From assembly GCA_933822405.4 (NCBI GenBank), contig CAKOGP040002014.1:62001-126000 (forward strand): 64,000 bases of DNA. Reading direction: 5' to 3'. The DNA is from Cylindrotheca closterium (Eukaryota; Bacillariophyta; Bacillariophyceae; Bacillariales; Bacillariaceae). Of this stretch, positions 10,340-19,511 are shown piece by piece (positions within the stretch are counted from its first letter, which is position 1; each line of letters begins with the position of its first letter). The position numbers and the translations under genes are program-made. The notes beneath the pieces were generated by a model. It had not been told where the DNA came from. It saw only the letters and a list, made by a program, of their open reading frames with translations, and searched no databases.

Positions 10340-10822
10340 ATGGACGAGCTGTCTTGTGCTGCCCGAAGCAAGCAGCCATTATATGGAACCATCATGCTTG
10401 AAGGGTGGCACCATACGATCTTCGCTCAACTCAAGAGGCATCATCATTCGAAGAATGGCGTTTGTATAGAATAGTTGTGTAATATAATAATAATTACAAT
10501 AAACGGGAAGATTGTATGCATTATTTACTTCCTTGCACACCGGCGACTGTACCGGTATGGAGAAATAGCACGCAATATTTCGTACCGTGAGACCATGACT
10601 ATCGAATACCGATACCTATCGGTACAGTATAAAGCCGGTTCGTTGTTGTGTCCGTTTCCGTTCGATTAGATGAGAATGTCCGGAAGACGCGTACGTGAAA
10701 TCTTTACGGAATCAGAACAAGATATCTTTGGGAGGCGCTTGACACTCATTCCGTCGCCCACAGAGAAGTTTGAAAGAATTTGTGTCATTGGCAAGATCAT
10801 AGATTGACTGATCGTCACAACA
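10340..10822. other. Intergenic, promoter side of the LRR gene
   Basis: Contains a TACCGGTA palindrome (10550-10557) and a possible TATA box (AGTATAAAG, about 10628) upstream of the LRR gene. No gene seen. Confidence 0.5.
10550..10557. promoter_or_regulatory. TACCGGTA palindrome
   Basis: One of 14 copies in the window; about 265 bp before the start of the LRR gene. Suggested only by recurrence and position. Confidence 0.35.
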
Positions 10823-11785
10823 ATGATGACGACGATGAACCCGACAGCGTCCACCTCACCAAACAATTCAGTACATTCTACCTACAGAACGCTACTGCAA
10901 ACAGCGAATGGTGAAGCAATCCAGAAAGAAAGTTGCGTTCCGCAGGATGTGACCCACCTTCAGATTCACGCCAGCATGTCGCAGATTGAGACAAGACGCT
11001 TTCGCCGATATGAATCCTTACAGTGCGTATCCTTTCAATCTCCTGGCACTGACAGCAATGATGATGCATCCAATGAGGACGAGACGCCCAAGATGACGAT
11101 TCCTGTAACGTTGGGAAGAGAGGTCTTTTGGGGGTGCCGATCACTGACGCACGTAAAGTTTCCATCGAACATGGCGCTCACCGAGATTCCAGGCCACGCC
11201 TTTTCTTATTGTTTTGCCTTGCATACATTTGAATTGCCTGGTTCTTCTCAGTCCTCACTCAAAGTTATAGGGGAGTGTGCCTTTTTGTTTTGTGAGGCCC
11301 TGACAGAACTAGTAATGCCTGATTCTATTGTGGAAATCAAGCGACAGGCATTCTTTGAGTGTCGCAAACTCCGATTGGTCACGATGCCGAATCGATTGGA
11401 GATGATTGGAAAGGAAGCCTTCGCGTATTGCTCCGAACTCCAACACATGACCTTGTCGTCATCCGTGCATTCTCTGGGCATCAATGTCTTTCACAATTGC
11501 CGCAGCATGCGGTTTTTGGACTTGGACGGGACCTACGGAACAAATGATCGACACAAGTTGGCTCTGGCCATTCAACTCTGTGTGCTGTATCCAAAGGAAA
11601 CCCAACTGAAGATTTCCATGGATAAATTGGTCCACCAGTATGCTCGACACAAAATCAAGCCATCGGAGCTCTTGACTAGAACTCCAAGCGAGACCAAGAA
11701 GTTGAAGGAGATACAGCGGGCCTATATTGAGTCTATTCGAGAACTTGTCCTTTGGACAATTTGTGAAGCTGGCCTGATCCGCTGA
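10823..11785 (+). CDS. BspA-like leucine-rich repeat (LRR_5) protein
   Basis: 320 residues, single exon. After a Ser/Thr/Asn-rich N-terminus come at least five LRR_5-type repeats of about 23 residues with the pattern I-x-x-x-A-F-x-x-C-x-x-L-x-x-(V/I)-x-(L/M)-P: EVFWGCRSLTHVKFP, HAFSYCFALHTFELP, CAFLFCEALTELVMP, QAFFECRKLRLVTMP, EAFAYCSELQHMTL and NVFHNCRSMRFLDL. A helical C-terminal region (residues about 235-320) lacks the repeats. No signal peptide is visible, so it is probably intracellular. Such repeats serve as binding scaffolds and are expanded in diatoms. The start could be the first Met or the one three codons later. Confidence 0.85.
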   Translation: MMTTMNPTASTSPNNSVHSTYRTLLQTANGEAIQKESCVPQDVTHLQIHASMSQIETRRFRRYESLQCVSFQSPGTDSNDDASNEDETPKMTIPVTLGREVFWGCRSLTHVKFPSNMALTEIPGHAFSYCFALHTFELPGSSQSSLKVIGECAFLFCEALTELVMPDSIVEIKRQAFFECRKLRLVTMPNRLEMIGKEAFAYCSELQHMTLSSSVHSLGINVFHNCRSMRFLDLDGTYGTNDRHKLALAIQLCVLYPKETQLKISMDKLVHQYARHKIKPSELLTRTPSETKKLKEIQRAYIESIRELVLWTICEAGLIR

Positions 11786-12021
11786 AGTTTTTGCACACAA
11801 TTTTTCCCTCCCATTTTTGAATATCAATGCATTTGTATTATAGTCATCGCTTCCTACCTATTGTACAACGTACTTATCTTCGTCGCCTATATCACTAGTA
11901 CAGATGAAAGCAATTGTGTTAGTTTGTATTGACTTTTGATTTTTTAACTAGGACGATCAAGAGAAGAATGACGAGTCAAGTGCTTTGTGCACTTAAAAGG
12001 CTATGATATCATTTCATCAAA

Positions 12022-15000
12022 CTACAGCATGGATTCTTCGATCGAATCTTGTCTCATCAGAGCCTTGGTGGCAAGAAAACGTCGCTTAACCCATTGCACC
12101 ATTGCTTGGCTCGACTTGACAATGGCTGGTCGTACCTTTCTGAGTAGCTCTCGTCCAACATTTCCTGGATGTTTGGAATCATCCCTTCTTGCATTCTGAA
12201 GCTTGGCTGATTTCTCCATATTGGATTTTTTGGCGACCTTGTATTTCTGCAAAATGGGAGCTCCTACTGGTTCTCTTGGTTGTACCGGCGTCATGGATAG
12301 CACCACCCTTGGTGCCTCCTTCTTAGAAGTCAAAGGCAGCAATTTCTTCAAGCGATTGCCAATGACAGCCATTTGAAGCCCAATGAAGGATTTTGACTTC
12401 GTCAGAACCGATGAAGCACGCTTCGACGGATCCCTTTTGGAACGGCCGAGCTTGGATCCTTTCCACCGTGTGGACATGACATCCTTTTTTTGCTCCCGGA
12501 GAATCGCCGTGAACCTTGACAGCATCAATGAAAACCGTTTTCGCAGTCCCGGTTTCTCCCTTCTATGCTTCTTGAAAACAGTATTCTTTGCATTAATCAA
12601 GCGATTGGAAAGGCGGCCGTTTTTAGTGCTGATAGTAGAATTCAGTATTGCCGCAAGCGAAATAATCTTTGGAGGGACAGAAAAAGCTAGCCTTCCTAGA
12701 GATGGGGCCTGTTCGTTGTGGTTGGGTTTGGGGGATTGCTCTTCTCCCGAATCAAGATCGATACGGGCAATTTCCTCGCTCAATTCGTCCAGAACAGATT
12801 GATCTTCGGAAGAGTCGACAGTGGTATCTGTCAGACTTGCTTCGTCGTCGATCTCTGCCTTATCGGACTTTTGGATTGAAGAATCATCAGCAAACCTCAC
12901 GCGCTTTTGCGAAACTCCCAAGGAGTTGGTATCTTGGTTCTTGATCGCTTTATCATTCTGATCTGCGTGGCTTTCAGTCGCCGATTCTATTTGGATGCGT
13001 CTCTCTGAATGGTCGTCGATTGCGTGGTCGATAGATTGGCCATCTCGACTCTCCGATTCCTCCGCTTGCTGTTCGTCTGTGATGATACTACTACCTGGAT
13101 TTGGTAGTGAGTCCTTTGGAAGGGCGTTCTCTTGCACAACTATTTGGTCGATAATTTCTGGCTCCGATGATGGCTCCGATTCTTTGGAAAGGTCCCATTC
13201 AGATTCGTTTCCATCCTCAGAACTAGATTCCTCGGTGTCTGCCACGTCAATTATCTTAGTGTCTGGAATAGCTTCTTCGTAGATTTCTTCCAGAATGCGG
13301 TTGGTCAACGGCAACATCTGTTCATTTTTCGATCTCATGGACGTTGGTGATTGCGAAACCGACACTGGAACATGATCCATTGTTAGCTCGGTTGGTTCCT
13401 CTCTTTCGATTGGATAGTCTTGAGAATGTTCTGGCTCGTTGTCCAGGGTATTGGTGGTTTCGGTAGTAGCTGCCACTTTGTCCTTCATTTCCTCGTCTGG
13501 CTCTCGAGTCTCGGAATCGACTTTTTCGTTATTGGTTGCAAACATCTGTTCATTCTTCGATTCCATGGACGTTGCTGATTGCGAAACCGACACTGGCACA
13601 TGATCCATTCTTAGCTCTGTTGGTTCCTCGCTTTCAATTCGATCATCTTGAGAGTGTTCTGGCTCGCTGTCCACGGTATTGACGGTTTCGGTAGTAGCTG
13701 CAACTTCGTCCTTCATTTCCTCGTCTGGCAATCGAGTCTCGGAATCGACTTTTTCGTTGTTGCTTGCAAATGTAGCATCCGACACTACTGGCTTTTCCAT
13801 TTGAATACCGTCCACGATTGAATCTCTGAGCCGGTACATTGAATCCAATAGTTTGCTTCCATTATTGACAAGCAGAGTTGCGAGAGAATCATAAATCTTG
13901 TTTACCGAGTCCCACAGCATGGCTCGGACATTATCCAGCACCAATACAGCATTGTGAGAGTACTCTCCAATCATATTGACGGAATCCAACAGGAAATCCC
14001 TTCGACCTTGCATCACCACTGGAACCGTGGCTGAAAATTCTTCCCGAATCTTGTTGGACGTTTGCCAAAGTATTTCATTTGAACCTTTCAGTATCGCAGA
14101 TGAATAATCTTGCATCTTGTTTGCAACTGCCAAAAAAGTTCCTTTTCCACCATCTAGCACATCCTCAAACCGAACAAAAACCTCTTGTCGGATTTCATGC
14201 ATGGATGACATCAAGTTGGTGCCACTTTCCTCGAGTATCTCGGTATTATCCTTGTGCATTTGGTTTACAGTGATTGCCATTTGATTCAGTTGGCGATAGC
14301 TGCTGCTCGTACTACTACTAATACTGGTAGTCGGAATTATCATCATGTTCGTCACTGCCGTCGTCCATTTTGGAGGAACCATCACTGCACCAATGGCAAA
14401 GATATCGGAAATGGCAATCATGCAATATGCCAAGAACACTAGCAGCAGCAATCTTTTGTTTCGTCTTGTTCTAAGCGTGTCAGTGTCGTTGATGACTTGA
14501 CGATGATGATTGTCATCATCATGATAGCTGGCATTCAGCATTGCAGTGGAAGGCGAGACCACTCTTGCCGTTGGTGTTCTTGGTTTTAAATCTTTCACTG
14601 GAAGAAACGACGACGGTGGCTGCCTTGGAGGCGGAGCAGGAAACTCTTGCACTGTTGGCTGCCATCGAACCTTTCGTTGCTGTTGTGTCCCTTGCGACCG
14701 CACCACGACTGGCACTACTTCTTCGACATGGGAGACCACGGCACTTTCATTCGGATTCATCACTTCCACACTACTGCTACTGGTGGTAATATCCGCGCCA
14801 GTACCATTGGCAGCTGGATTGTCTGCATCCTCTTCATTCGTACTAGTAGTAGGAGTTGGCGAATTGTTCTTGTCCTTCTCCAGTGTGTGCAACAAGGATC
14901 TTGGCCTCATGATATCGTCATCCCCTTTCCCATTTGTTGCGTCTTCGTCACTGGCACCCACAGCAGCACTTGCGTCTTCTTGATGAGTATGATGATCCAA

Positions 15001-15891
15001 TTCTGCCTTTTCAGTGGATACATGCGGAGGCAAGTGGAAGTAATCCCCACTATCCTTGTGCAAAGGAGCCTCAATATTGTCACCAGTGGATGCAGCAAAC
15101 GATGACTGGTTGCTTGTATCATTGGCAATGTCTGAAGCATTGTCATTCTCGCCCCGATACAATGATGGCTGCTGCTGTGGGGTTACCAATGCTTGGCGGA
15201 ATGCGCTGCTATCGTGAGCAGGTAGAGAACCATCCAATTCATCCCCGCTGGTGGAAATGGCAAACGGCAAGGCAGCTGCAATCTCATCCTCTTCAGCATC
15301 TTCGCCCAAAAGCCCCAAAGGAGGATTCAACAGATAGGCAGGATCAGCGGCGACTGCTAAGGACTCAGCGGCATCTGGTTGAGACGTAGTAACAGTATCA
15401 TTGTTTGGCCCGCCGTTGCGAACAAATTCTTCCTGATTGACATTTGCAGCATCTGAAGTTTCACCATCATCAGTATCAGTCAAATCGTTAACGGGTGCAG
15501 AAACTTTGGTTCGTTTTGTAGTTTCCTCCTTCTTTTTGCCAGTCTTTCGGCGATTGATTTCGATTTGATAAGAAGATGATGCTTCTTCCACTTCTCGTAG
15601 AGCTCGTTTCTTGGGAGTCAGTTTACTGACTGTTCTTTCCATGACAACCACCTCTTTTAAAGCGACTTGCTGCTCCTGTTGCTCTTCAGATGCTTCTGGC
15701 TTGTCCAAGCGTTCTCGTTTCCTGCTGGGTCGTTTGCGAGGAGATTTCTTTCTGATTTCTGACTTTTGTTTTGCGGCATTCTTATTGGAAGAAGAATCAA
15801 AGGAAGATGCCGATGATAGAGAAGCCTCATCGTCTGGCTTTTTCCTCTTTCTCTGCGCCAAGGTGGTGATTCGATTTCTAGTCCGAGGCAT
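12022..15891 (-). CDS. Large single-pass membrane protein with basic N-terminus and internal duplication
   Basis: 1289 residues in one exon. Residues 1-150 hold several Lys/Arg clusters that look like nuclear localisation signals (RKRKKP, KKSPRKRPSRKRER, RRKTGKKKEE). A long acidic, low-complexity region follows. A single hydrophobic segment at about residues 480-505 (LLLLVFLAYCMIAISDIFAIGAV) is preceded by RTRRNKR. The next 180 residues repeat a helical motif of about 33 residues (S-x-x-K-I/M-x-x-x-x-S, L-x-x-S-V-N-M/K-I). Then come two 76-residue tandem repeats, another acidic part, and a very basic C-terminus. I recognise no family. NLSs plus one membrane span would fit an inner nuclear membrane protein, but this is inference. 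Confidence 0.85.
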   Translation of the reverse strand: MPRTRNRITTLAQRKRKKPDDEASLSSASSFDSSSNKNAAKQKSEIRKKSPRKRPSRKRERLDKPEASEEQQEQQVALKEVVVMERTVSKLTPKKRALREVEEASSSYQIEINRRKTGKKKEETTKRTKVSAPVNDLTDTDDGETSDAANVNQEEFVRNGGPNNDTVTTSQPDAAESLAVAADPAYLLNPPLGLLGEDAEEDEIAAALPFAISTSGDELDGSLPAHDSSAFRQALVTPQQQPSLYRGENDNASDIANDTSNQSSFAASTGDNIEAPLHKDSGDYFHLPPHVSTEKAELDHHTHQEDASAAVGASDEDATNGKGDDDIMRPRSLLHTLEKDKNNSPTPTTSTNEEDADNPAANGTGADITTSSSSVEVMNPNESAVVSHVEEVVPVVVRSQGTQQQRKVRWQPTVQEFPAPPPRQPPSSFLPVKDLKPRTPTARVVSPSTAMLNASYHDDDNHHRQVINDTDTLRTRRNKRLLLLVFLAYCMIAISDIFAIGAVMVPPKWTTAVTNMMIIPTTSISSSTSSSYRQLNQMAITVNQMHKDNTEILEESGTNLMSSMHEIRQEVFVRFEDVLDGGKGTFLAVANKMQDYSSAILKGSNEILWQTSNKIREEFSATVPVVMQGRRDFLLDSVNMIGEYSHNAVLVLDNVRAMLWDSVNKIYDSLATLLVNNGSKLLDSMYRLRDSIVDGIQMEKPVVSDATFASNNEKVDSETRLPDEEMKDEVAATTETVNTVDSEPEHSQDDRIESEEPTELRMDHVPVSVSQSATSMESKNEQMFATNNEKVDSETREPDEEMKDKVAATTETTNTLDNEPEHSQDYPIEREEPTELTMDHVPVSVSQSPTSMRSKNEQMLPLTNRILEEIYEEAIPDTKIIDVADTEESSSEDGNESEWDLSKESEPSSEPEIIDQIVVQENALPKDSLPNPGSSIITDEQQAEESESRDGQSIDHAIDDHSERRIQIESATESHADQNDKAIKNQDTNSLGVSQKRVRFADDSSIQKSDKAEIDDEASLTDTTVDSSEDQSVLDELSEEIARIDLDSGEEQSPKPNHNEQAPSLGRLAFSVPPKIISLAAILNSTISTKNGRLSNRLINAKNTVFKKHRREKPGLRKRFSLMLSRFTAILREQKKDVMSTRWKGSKLGRSKRDPSKRASSVLTKSKSFIGLQMAVIGNRLKKLLPLTSKKEAPRVVLSMTPVQPREPVGAPILQKYKVAKKSNMEKSAKLQNARRDDSKHPGNVGRELLRKVRPAIVKSSQAMVQWVKRRFLATKALMRQDSIEESML
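13313..13768 (-). repeat. Two tandem 228-bp in-frame repeats
   Basis: Copies 13313-13540 and 13541-13768 encode 76 residues each, sharing SETR-PDEEMKD, VAATTET-NT, EPEHSQD, EEPTEL-MDHVPVSVSQS and TSM-SKNEQM. DNA identity is high, which suggests a recent duplication. Confidence 0.9.
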
Positions 15892-16513
15892 GTTCTTATA
15901 TAGGTACTTCTTATTGTGCCATTGTCTGTGAATATTTCTTGTACAGTATCTGAATCAGAACCATCCATCACCCTCAGCGATAGCATTTTTGGCGAATTCT
16001 TTCGCAATCGCAAGTCCGCAACGACCACTTTGCGTAGAATGCTACGAGAATTGCCGCGTGGCAAACTTTCGAATAAGGCGCGAAAACATTGGAGGTGCGG
16101 TGAAATGGAGATACAGACAAAGTGATACTGTACTGTACTAAAAGAGAATGTACCGGTACTGTAGGTGCATGGATTATGGCTACCAACTGTACCAACCGCA
16201 CTGCGATCTTGCAGAAAAATAGGATCAGTAGATGAGTCAATTTGGAATAGCTACACATTGTTCTTTGAAATAGCATGGTAGTATTCGTCGGGACATTTGG
16301 CTGGGATATTTGGCTGGATAAATTGCAAAATCATGCTGGTCAGCCAGCAGCCGCTACTATGAGGATGTACTCAGCGCTATCGATACAATAGTGCATTTAA
16401 TACAAATAATGATAACTCTTCTAGAGTCGACTTGTGTGTGCACTTCTTGCAACATATAGAATATCATCAGAACAACATCGATTTCTCGAATACCCAAAAC
16501 GGCGGTACTGTCA
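15892..16513. other. Intergenic region with TACCGGTA
   Basis: Upstream of the 1289-residue protein (minus strand) and downstream of the WW gene. Contains TACCGGTA at 16151-16158, about 260 bp before the 15891 start, and a local duplication of TTTGGCTGG(A/G)TA at about 16299-16322. No gene seen. Confidence 0.5.
16151..16158. promoter_or_regulatory. TACCGGTA palindrome
   Basis: Copy about 260 bp upstream of the minus-strand start at 15891. Confidence 0.35.
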
Positions 16514-16900
16514 TTACTTTTTGGGCATGTGATCCATGTTGGTAATGGGATTGGCCAAATCACCACTACCCTTGAAAATCTTTTCTCCGCCGTCTGTCTT
16601 CTTTAGAAGGGTTTCGGCAGTTTTATCTTTTTTAGCCCATTCGGGTGTTTCTGGAAGGAGTGGTTGGTGGTATCAGGTGGGGTTCGAGTGTAGGATGGAG
16701 GACGGCGGATTGAACAGTAAATAGCAAATGGTCGTTAGGCAAACAGTAGAATAATATTGCACGGTCAAAAATACTCAATACTCACTATCTTCAACCCATC
16801 TCGTTTCCTTTGTGGTAGCGTTGTAGAGATATTTCTTTCCCGTCTTTGGGTCAGAGTATTGTTCAAAGCCTTCGGGCACGTCTCGAATCTTCTTTTCCAT
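16514..16900 (-). CDS. 83-residue WW-domain protein, two exons
   Basis: Exons 16900-16786 and 16650-16514. The 135-bp intron has GTGAGT and TTCCAG borders and splits a Lys codon (phase 1). Residues 8-37 form a WW domain: VPEGFEQYSDPKTGKKYLYN then TTKETRW, with the second Trp present, the central KYLYN strand and the T-K-E-T-R-W end; the first signature Trp is replaced by Phe (GFEQY). The tail is Lys-rich, with TPEWAKKDKTAETLLKK, KIFKGSGDLANP and a final MPKK. WW domains bind Pro-rich ligands; a protein that is little more than one WW domain plus a charged tail would act as an adaptor. Both exons are too short to stand out as long frames, but the joined frame ends cleanly. Confidence 0.75.
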
Positions 16901-17290
16901 TTTGTTTGATCAAATTAAAGGTGCTATGCACGATGATGGTGATGAGGATGATGGAATAAGATGTTGTTGATATTTCTAATAATAATTTTCCTCTGCGAGG
17001 TGCACCCCTGCGTACGACGGACGCACTAAGATACTCAGTGACCCATGAGCCATGAGTGACCCACAAAATGACCTTTCGAACCTTTTATTATGACAGATGA
17101 CAGATCGAATGAATGCATCATGAGATAGCCGATACGCTACTGTGTATTGTGTACTCTTCCAGTATGCTAGCCAATATAACGCTACCTTTATATTCATTGC
17201 ATATTCATTGCATATTCATTGCATATTCATTGCATATTCATTGCATATTCATTGCATATTCATTGCATATTCACTCCATCGCCATGTCAT
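16901..17290. other. Intergenic with short tandem repeat
   Basis: Holds the (TATTCATTGCA)n array at 17191-17272, and otherwise nothing recognisable. Confidence 0.55.
17191..17272 (+). repeat. 11-bp tandem repeat, about 7.4 copies
   Basis: Perfect or near-perfect TATTCATTGCA units just past the stop of the kinase gene. 11 is not a multiple of three, and no coding role is likely. Confidence 0.95.
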
Positions 17291-18574
17291 TCAAAATTGT
17301 GTTTCATTTTTGCTAGTAGCAGCGTCGTCGTAGTCTCGTATAATGATTTCAATGCGTTCCACCATTTCGGAAGCTGTTGGACGTTTGGCGCGATCACCAT
17401 CCCATGCCTGCAAAATTAACTGTTTCATCGCAGGAGGGTAATCTTTCATGAAATTGACCCCCGGTCGAAGCCCCTTGATGATCTTGTTCTCCCGTTTGCG
17501 CGTCTTTTTACGGCCCCGAAACGGTTTACCCCGCGCCCGTAATTCCCACAAGACAAAGGCGGTTGCATAAACATCGATGCTTTCACCCAAAGGTCGTTTT
17601 CGCTTTTCTTCTGGCGAGCGCAAGACGCTGGTCCTTAGATACGGCCGGAATTTGCATTTCTTATTCGTTATCGGGGATATTCCAGTGTACTGCGCTTGAT
17701 TCAAATCATTCAGTACCACCTTGCCATCTTCATTAATCAGAAATTGATCTGATTTGATATCATTATGAGTCAAGGGCCCCCCAGGTACCGTGTGTAATTG
17801 TGCTACACCTTTGGCAATGTCCAGCGCCATTGCCAACGCCTGGCGCGTACTTATCTCTTCGTCTCCTCCTCGAAGATGATCTTTGAGCGTCATCCCTGCT
17901 TTTTCCAAGACGATGGTTGTATCACACCAGCCCAACAGGTGTACAATGTTGGGGGCCTGGCGCAACTGAAATAGCACTGCCGCAGTCTGGGTGGTGTCTT
18001 GAAGAAGATTTTTCTCTGCCAGACGATCCTCTTTCACCACTGAAAAGGCCACTTTGCGTCCATGCCAATCCCCTTCGTACACCTCCCGCCACCACCCGGA
18101 TCCAAGGAGTTTGCCTCTTTTCACCTCGTGCATATTGTTACAATTGACTTCCAATTCTTCGGGTTTGAATTGGCGTACAAATTCACTCAGATCACATCCA
18201 TCGCGTCGGCGATACACTTCAGGATCTAAATGTGGATGGCTTTGGTTTCCGATCTTGATCTGAGTAGTAATCGCCTTTGTTGTGCTTTCCATGACTTGGG
18301 AAGTCTCAGTGCCCGAGAATGGAGTGATAAAGAATCCACTGCCAAAATACCCATTCAGTAAAAAGTACCCGTTCAATAACAAAGCTGTCATTAACGCAAA
18401 TTTGACAACGGAATAAGCTGGTGTTGTTGCTGCTTGTCGTCGCCTTGGAAGCGGCAGCACCGTTTCGCTCGACTTGATATTGACGACAGGTGTGGCCGAG
18501 AGAGTCTCGGAAGGTGAATCCAGATCCACCGTTGTTATGGCAACACTCATAACAGTTGAGAGCAACAACTTCAT
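17291..18574 (-). CDS. Membrane-anchored atypical protein kinase / pseudokinase
   Basis: 427 residues. A hydrophobic stretch at about residues 54-86 contains a duplicated LLNGYF and is a likely type II anchor. The kinase-like domain spans about 150-415: a Gly-rich loop (LLGSGWWREVYEG), a poor beta3 Lys motif (KVAFSVVK, with Ser where VAxK has Lys), a catalytic loop HNDIKSDQF in place of HRDLKxxN, and NDLN in place of DFG. It ends with SPEE, a DVYATAFVLWEL helix F, and RPTASEMVE near the end. The catalytic-loop Asp, the loop Lys and the DxN Asp are kept, so weak activity or a specialised kinase such as the POMK-like group is possible. Membrane anchoring fits a secretory-pathway kinase, but that is inference. 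Confidence 0.85.
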   Translation of the reverse strand: MKLLLSTVMSVAITTVDLDSPSETLSATPVVNIKSSETVLPLPRRRQAATTPAYSVVKFALMTALLLNGYFLLNGYFGSGFFITPFSGTETSQVMESTTKAITTQIKIGNQSHPHLDPEVYRRRDGCDLSEFVRQFKPEELEVNCNNMHEVKRGKLLGSGWWREVYEGDWHGRKVAFSVVKEDRLAEKNLLQDTTQTAAVLFQLRQAPNIVHLLGWCDTTIVLEKAGMTLKDHLRGGDEEISTRQALAMALDIAKGVAQLHTVPGGPLTHNDIKSDQFLINEDGKVVLNDLNQAQYTGISPITNKKCKFRPYLRTSVLRSPEEKRKRPLGESIDVYATAFVLWELRARGKPFRGRKKTRKRENKIIKGLRPGVNFMKDYPPAMKQLILQAWDGDRAKRPTASEMVERIEIIIRDYDDAATSKNETQF

Positions 18575-19511
18575 TATTCCTGCGTGCTATGAGCTTCACC
18601 TCTCCGCCATGAGGAAAATACGTGAATATTGTACCATAGAGGACAATCAATAATGCACCAGGTGAAGCGGAGGGTTTCGCAAACCACCCTCTATTTAATC
18701 ATGAATTTGTCGTACTTCATAATATATATAAATCCCAACCGAAGGCAATTATCGGAATTCAATCACGGACTATAAATGTGATTTCGGTAAATATAGGTCG
18801 AATTCTAAGCTCGATCAGGCCTCGATGGAAGCGCATTTTAGAACTTGGTTCTATAAAGGATCAAAAGGCCGGGATTGAGGTGCGGTTTTCACCGTCTCAG
18901 TACGGGGTATACGGGTACCTTACTACGGTATATAGAGCTTTTGTACTACAACAATAGGATAAGGTACGAGTAGCTATCCGTAAATGAATGTTTGTGTTAG
19001 CGATAGCCATAGTATGCCTATAAAATAGCACACTAGCGCTACCCACAATACTTCCAGTCACCACCATGATGAAACCAGACCGATAGTATTGTCACTAGCA
19101 CAGCTCCGAAGACAGCCACCATATACACAATCATGATGTCTATGAGATTCAGTCATTCTTCAGACTCTGAGAACCATTCGATCGAGGACCATTGCTGAAG
19201 TTTGTTCGATTACTTTTATAGCAAAAGCAAGGTTCTCATGCATGGCATTCATAATCGTCCAGCCGCATATGAGTTGACGACTCATCGACCACAGTCTCAT
19301 AAAACACTACACATACATGCATATGCCCATTTATACGCATTGCATATTTACTACAGTGTACAGTGTCATTCAAAATTGCGATCTAATCATGTATAATCTG
19401 GATCTGTAGAAGAAGCCAGGCATATATATGTAGGACTAGGTAGTGAGATGAGTGCTTGGTCAGTAATATAAGTCAGTAAGTCCTATCTTACTTGCACGCA
19501 CTTCCACATTC
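18575..19511. other. Intergenic region
   Basis: No gene. A stretch at about 19320-19390 (GCATTGCATATTTACTAC then TGTCATTCAAAATTGCGA) resembles 17260-17310 around the kinase stop codon, and may be a relic of a duplicated 3' end. Confidence 0.45.

Noticed and set aside
12383..15931. Many open frames of 60-150 codons on the plus strand opposite the 1289-residue gene
   Set aside because: They follow the codon pattern of the opposite strand and have no protein-like composition or motifs.
17142..17333. Frames translating the 11-bp repeat as HIHCIFIAYSL units
   Set aside because: The same repeat is open in several frames because it lacks stops; the period is not a multiple of three.
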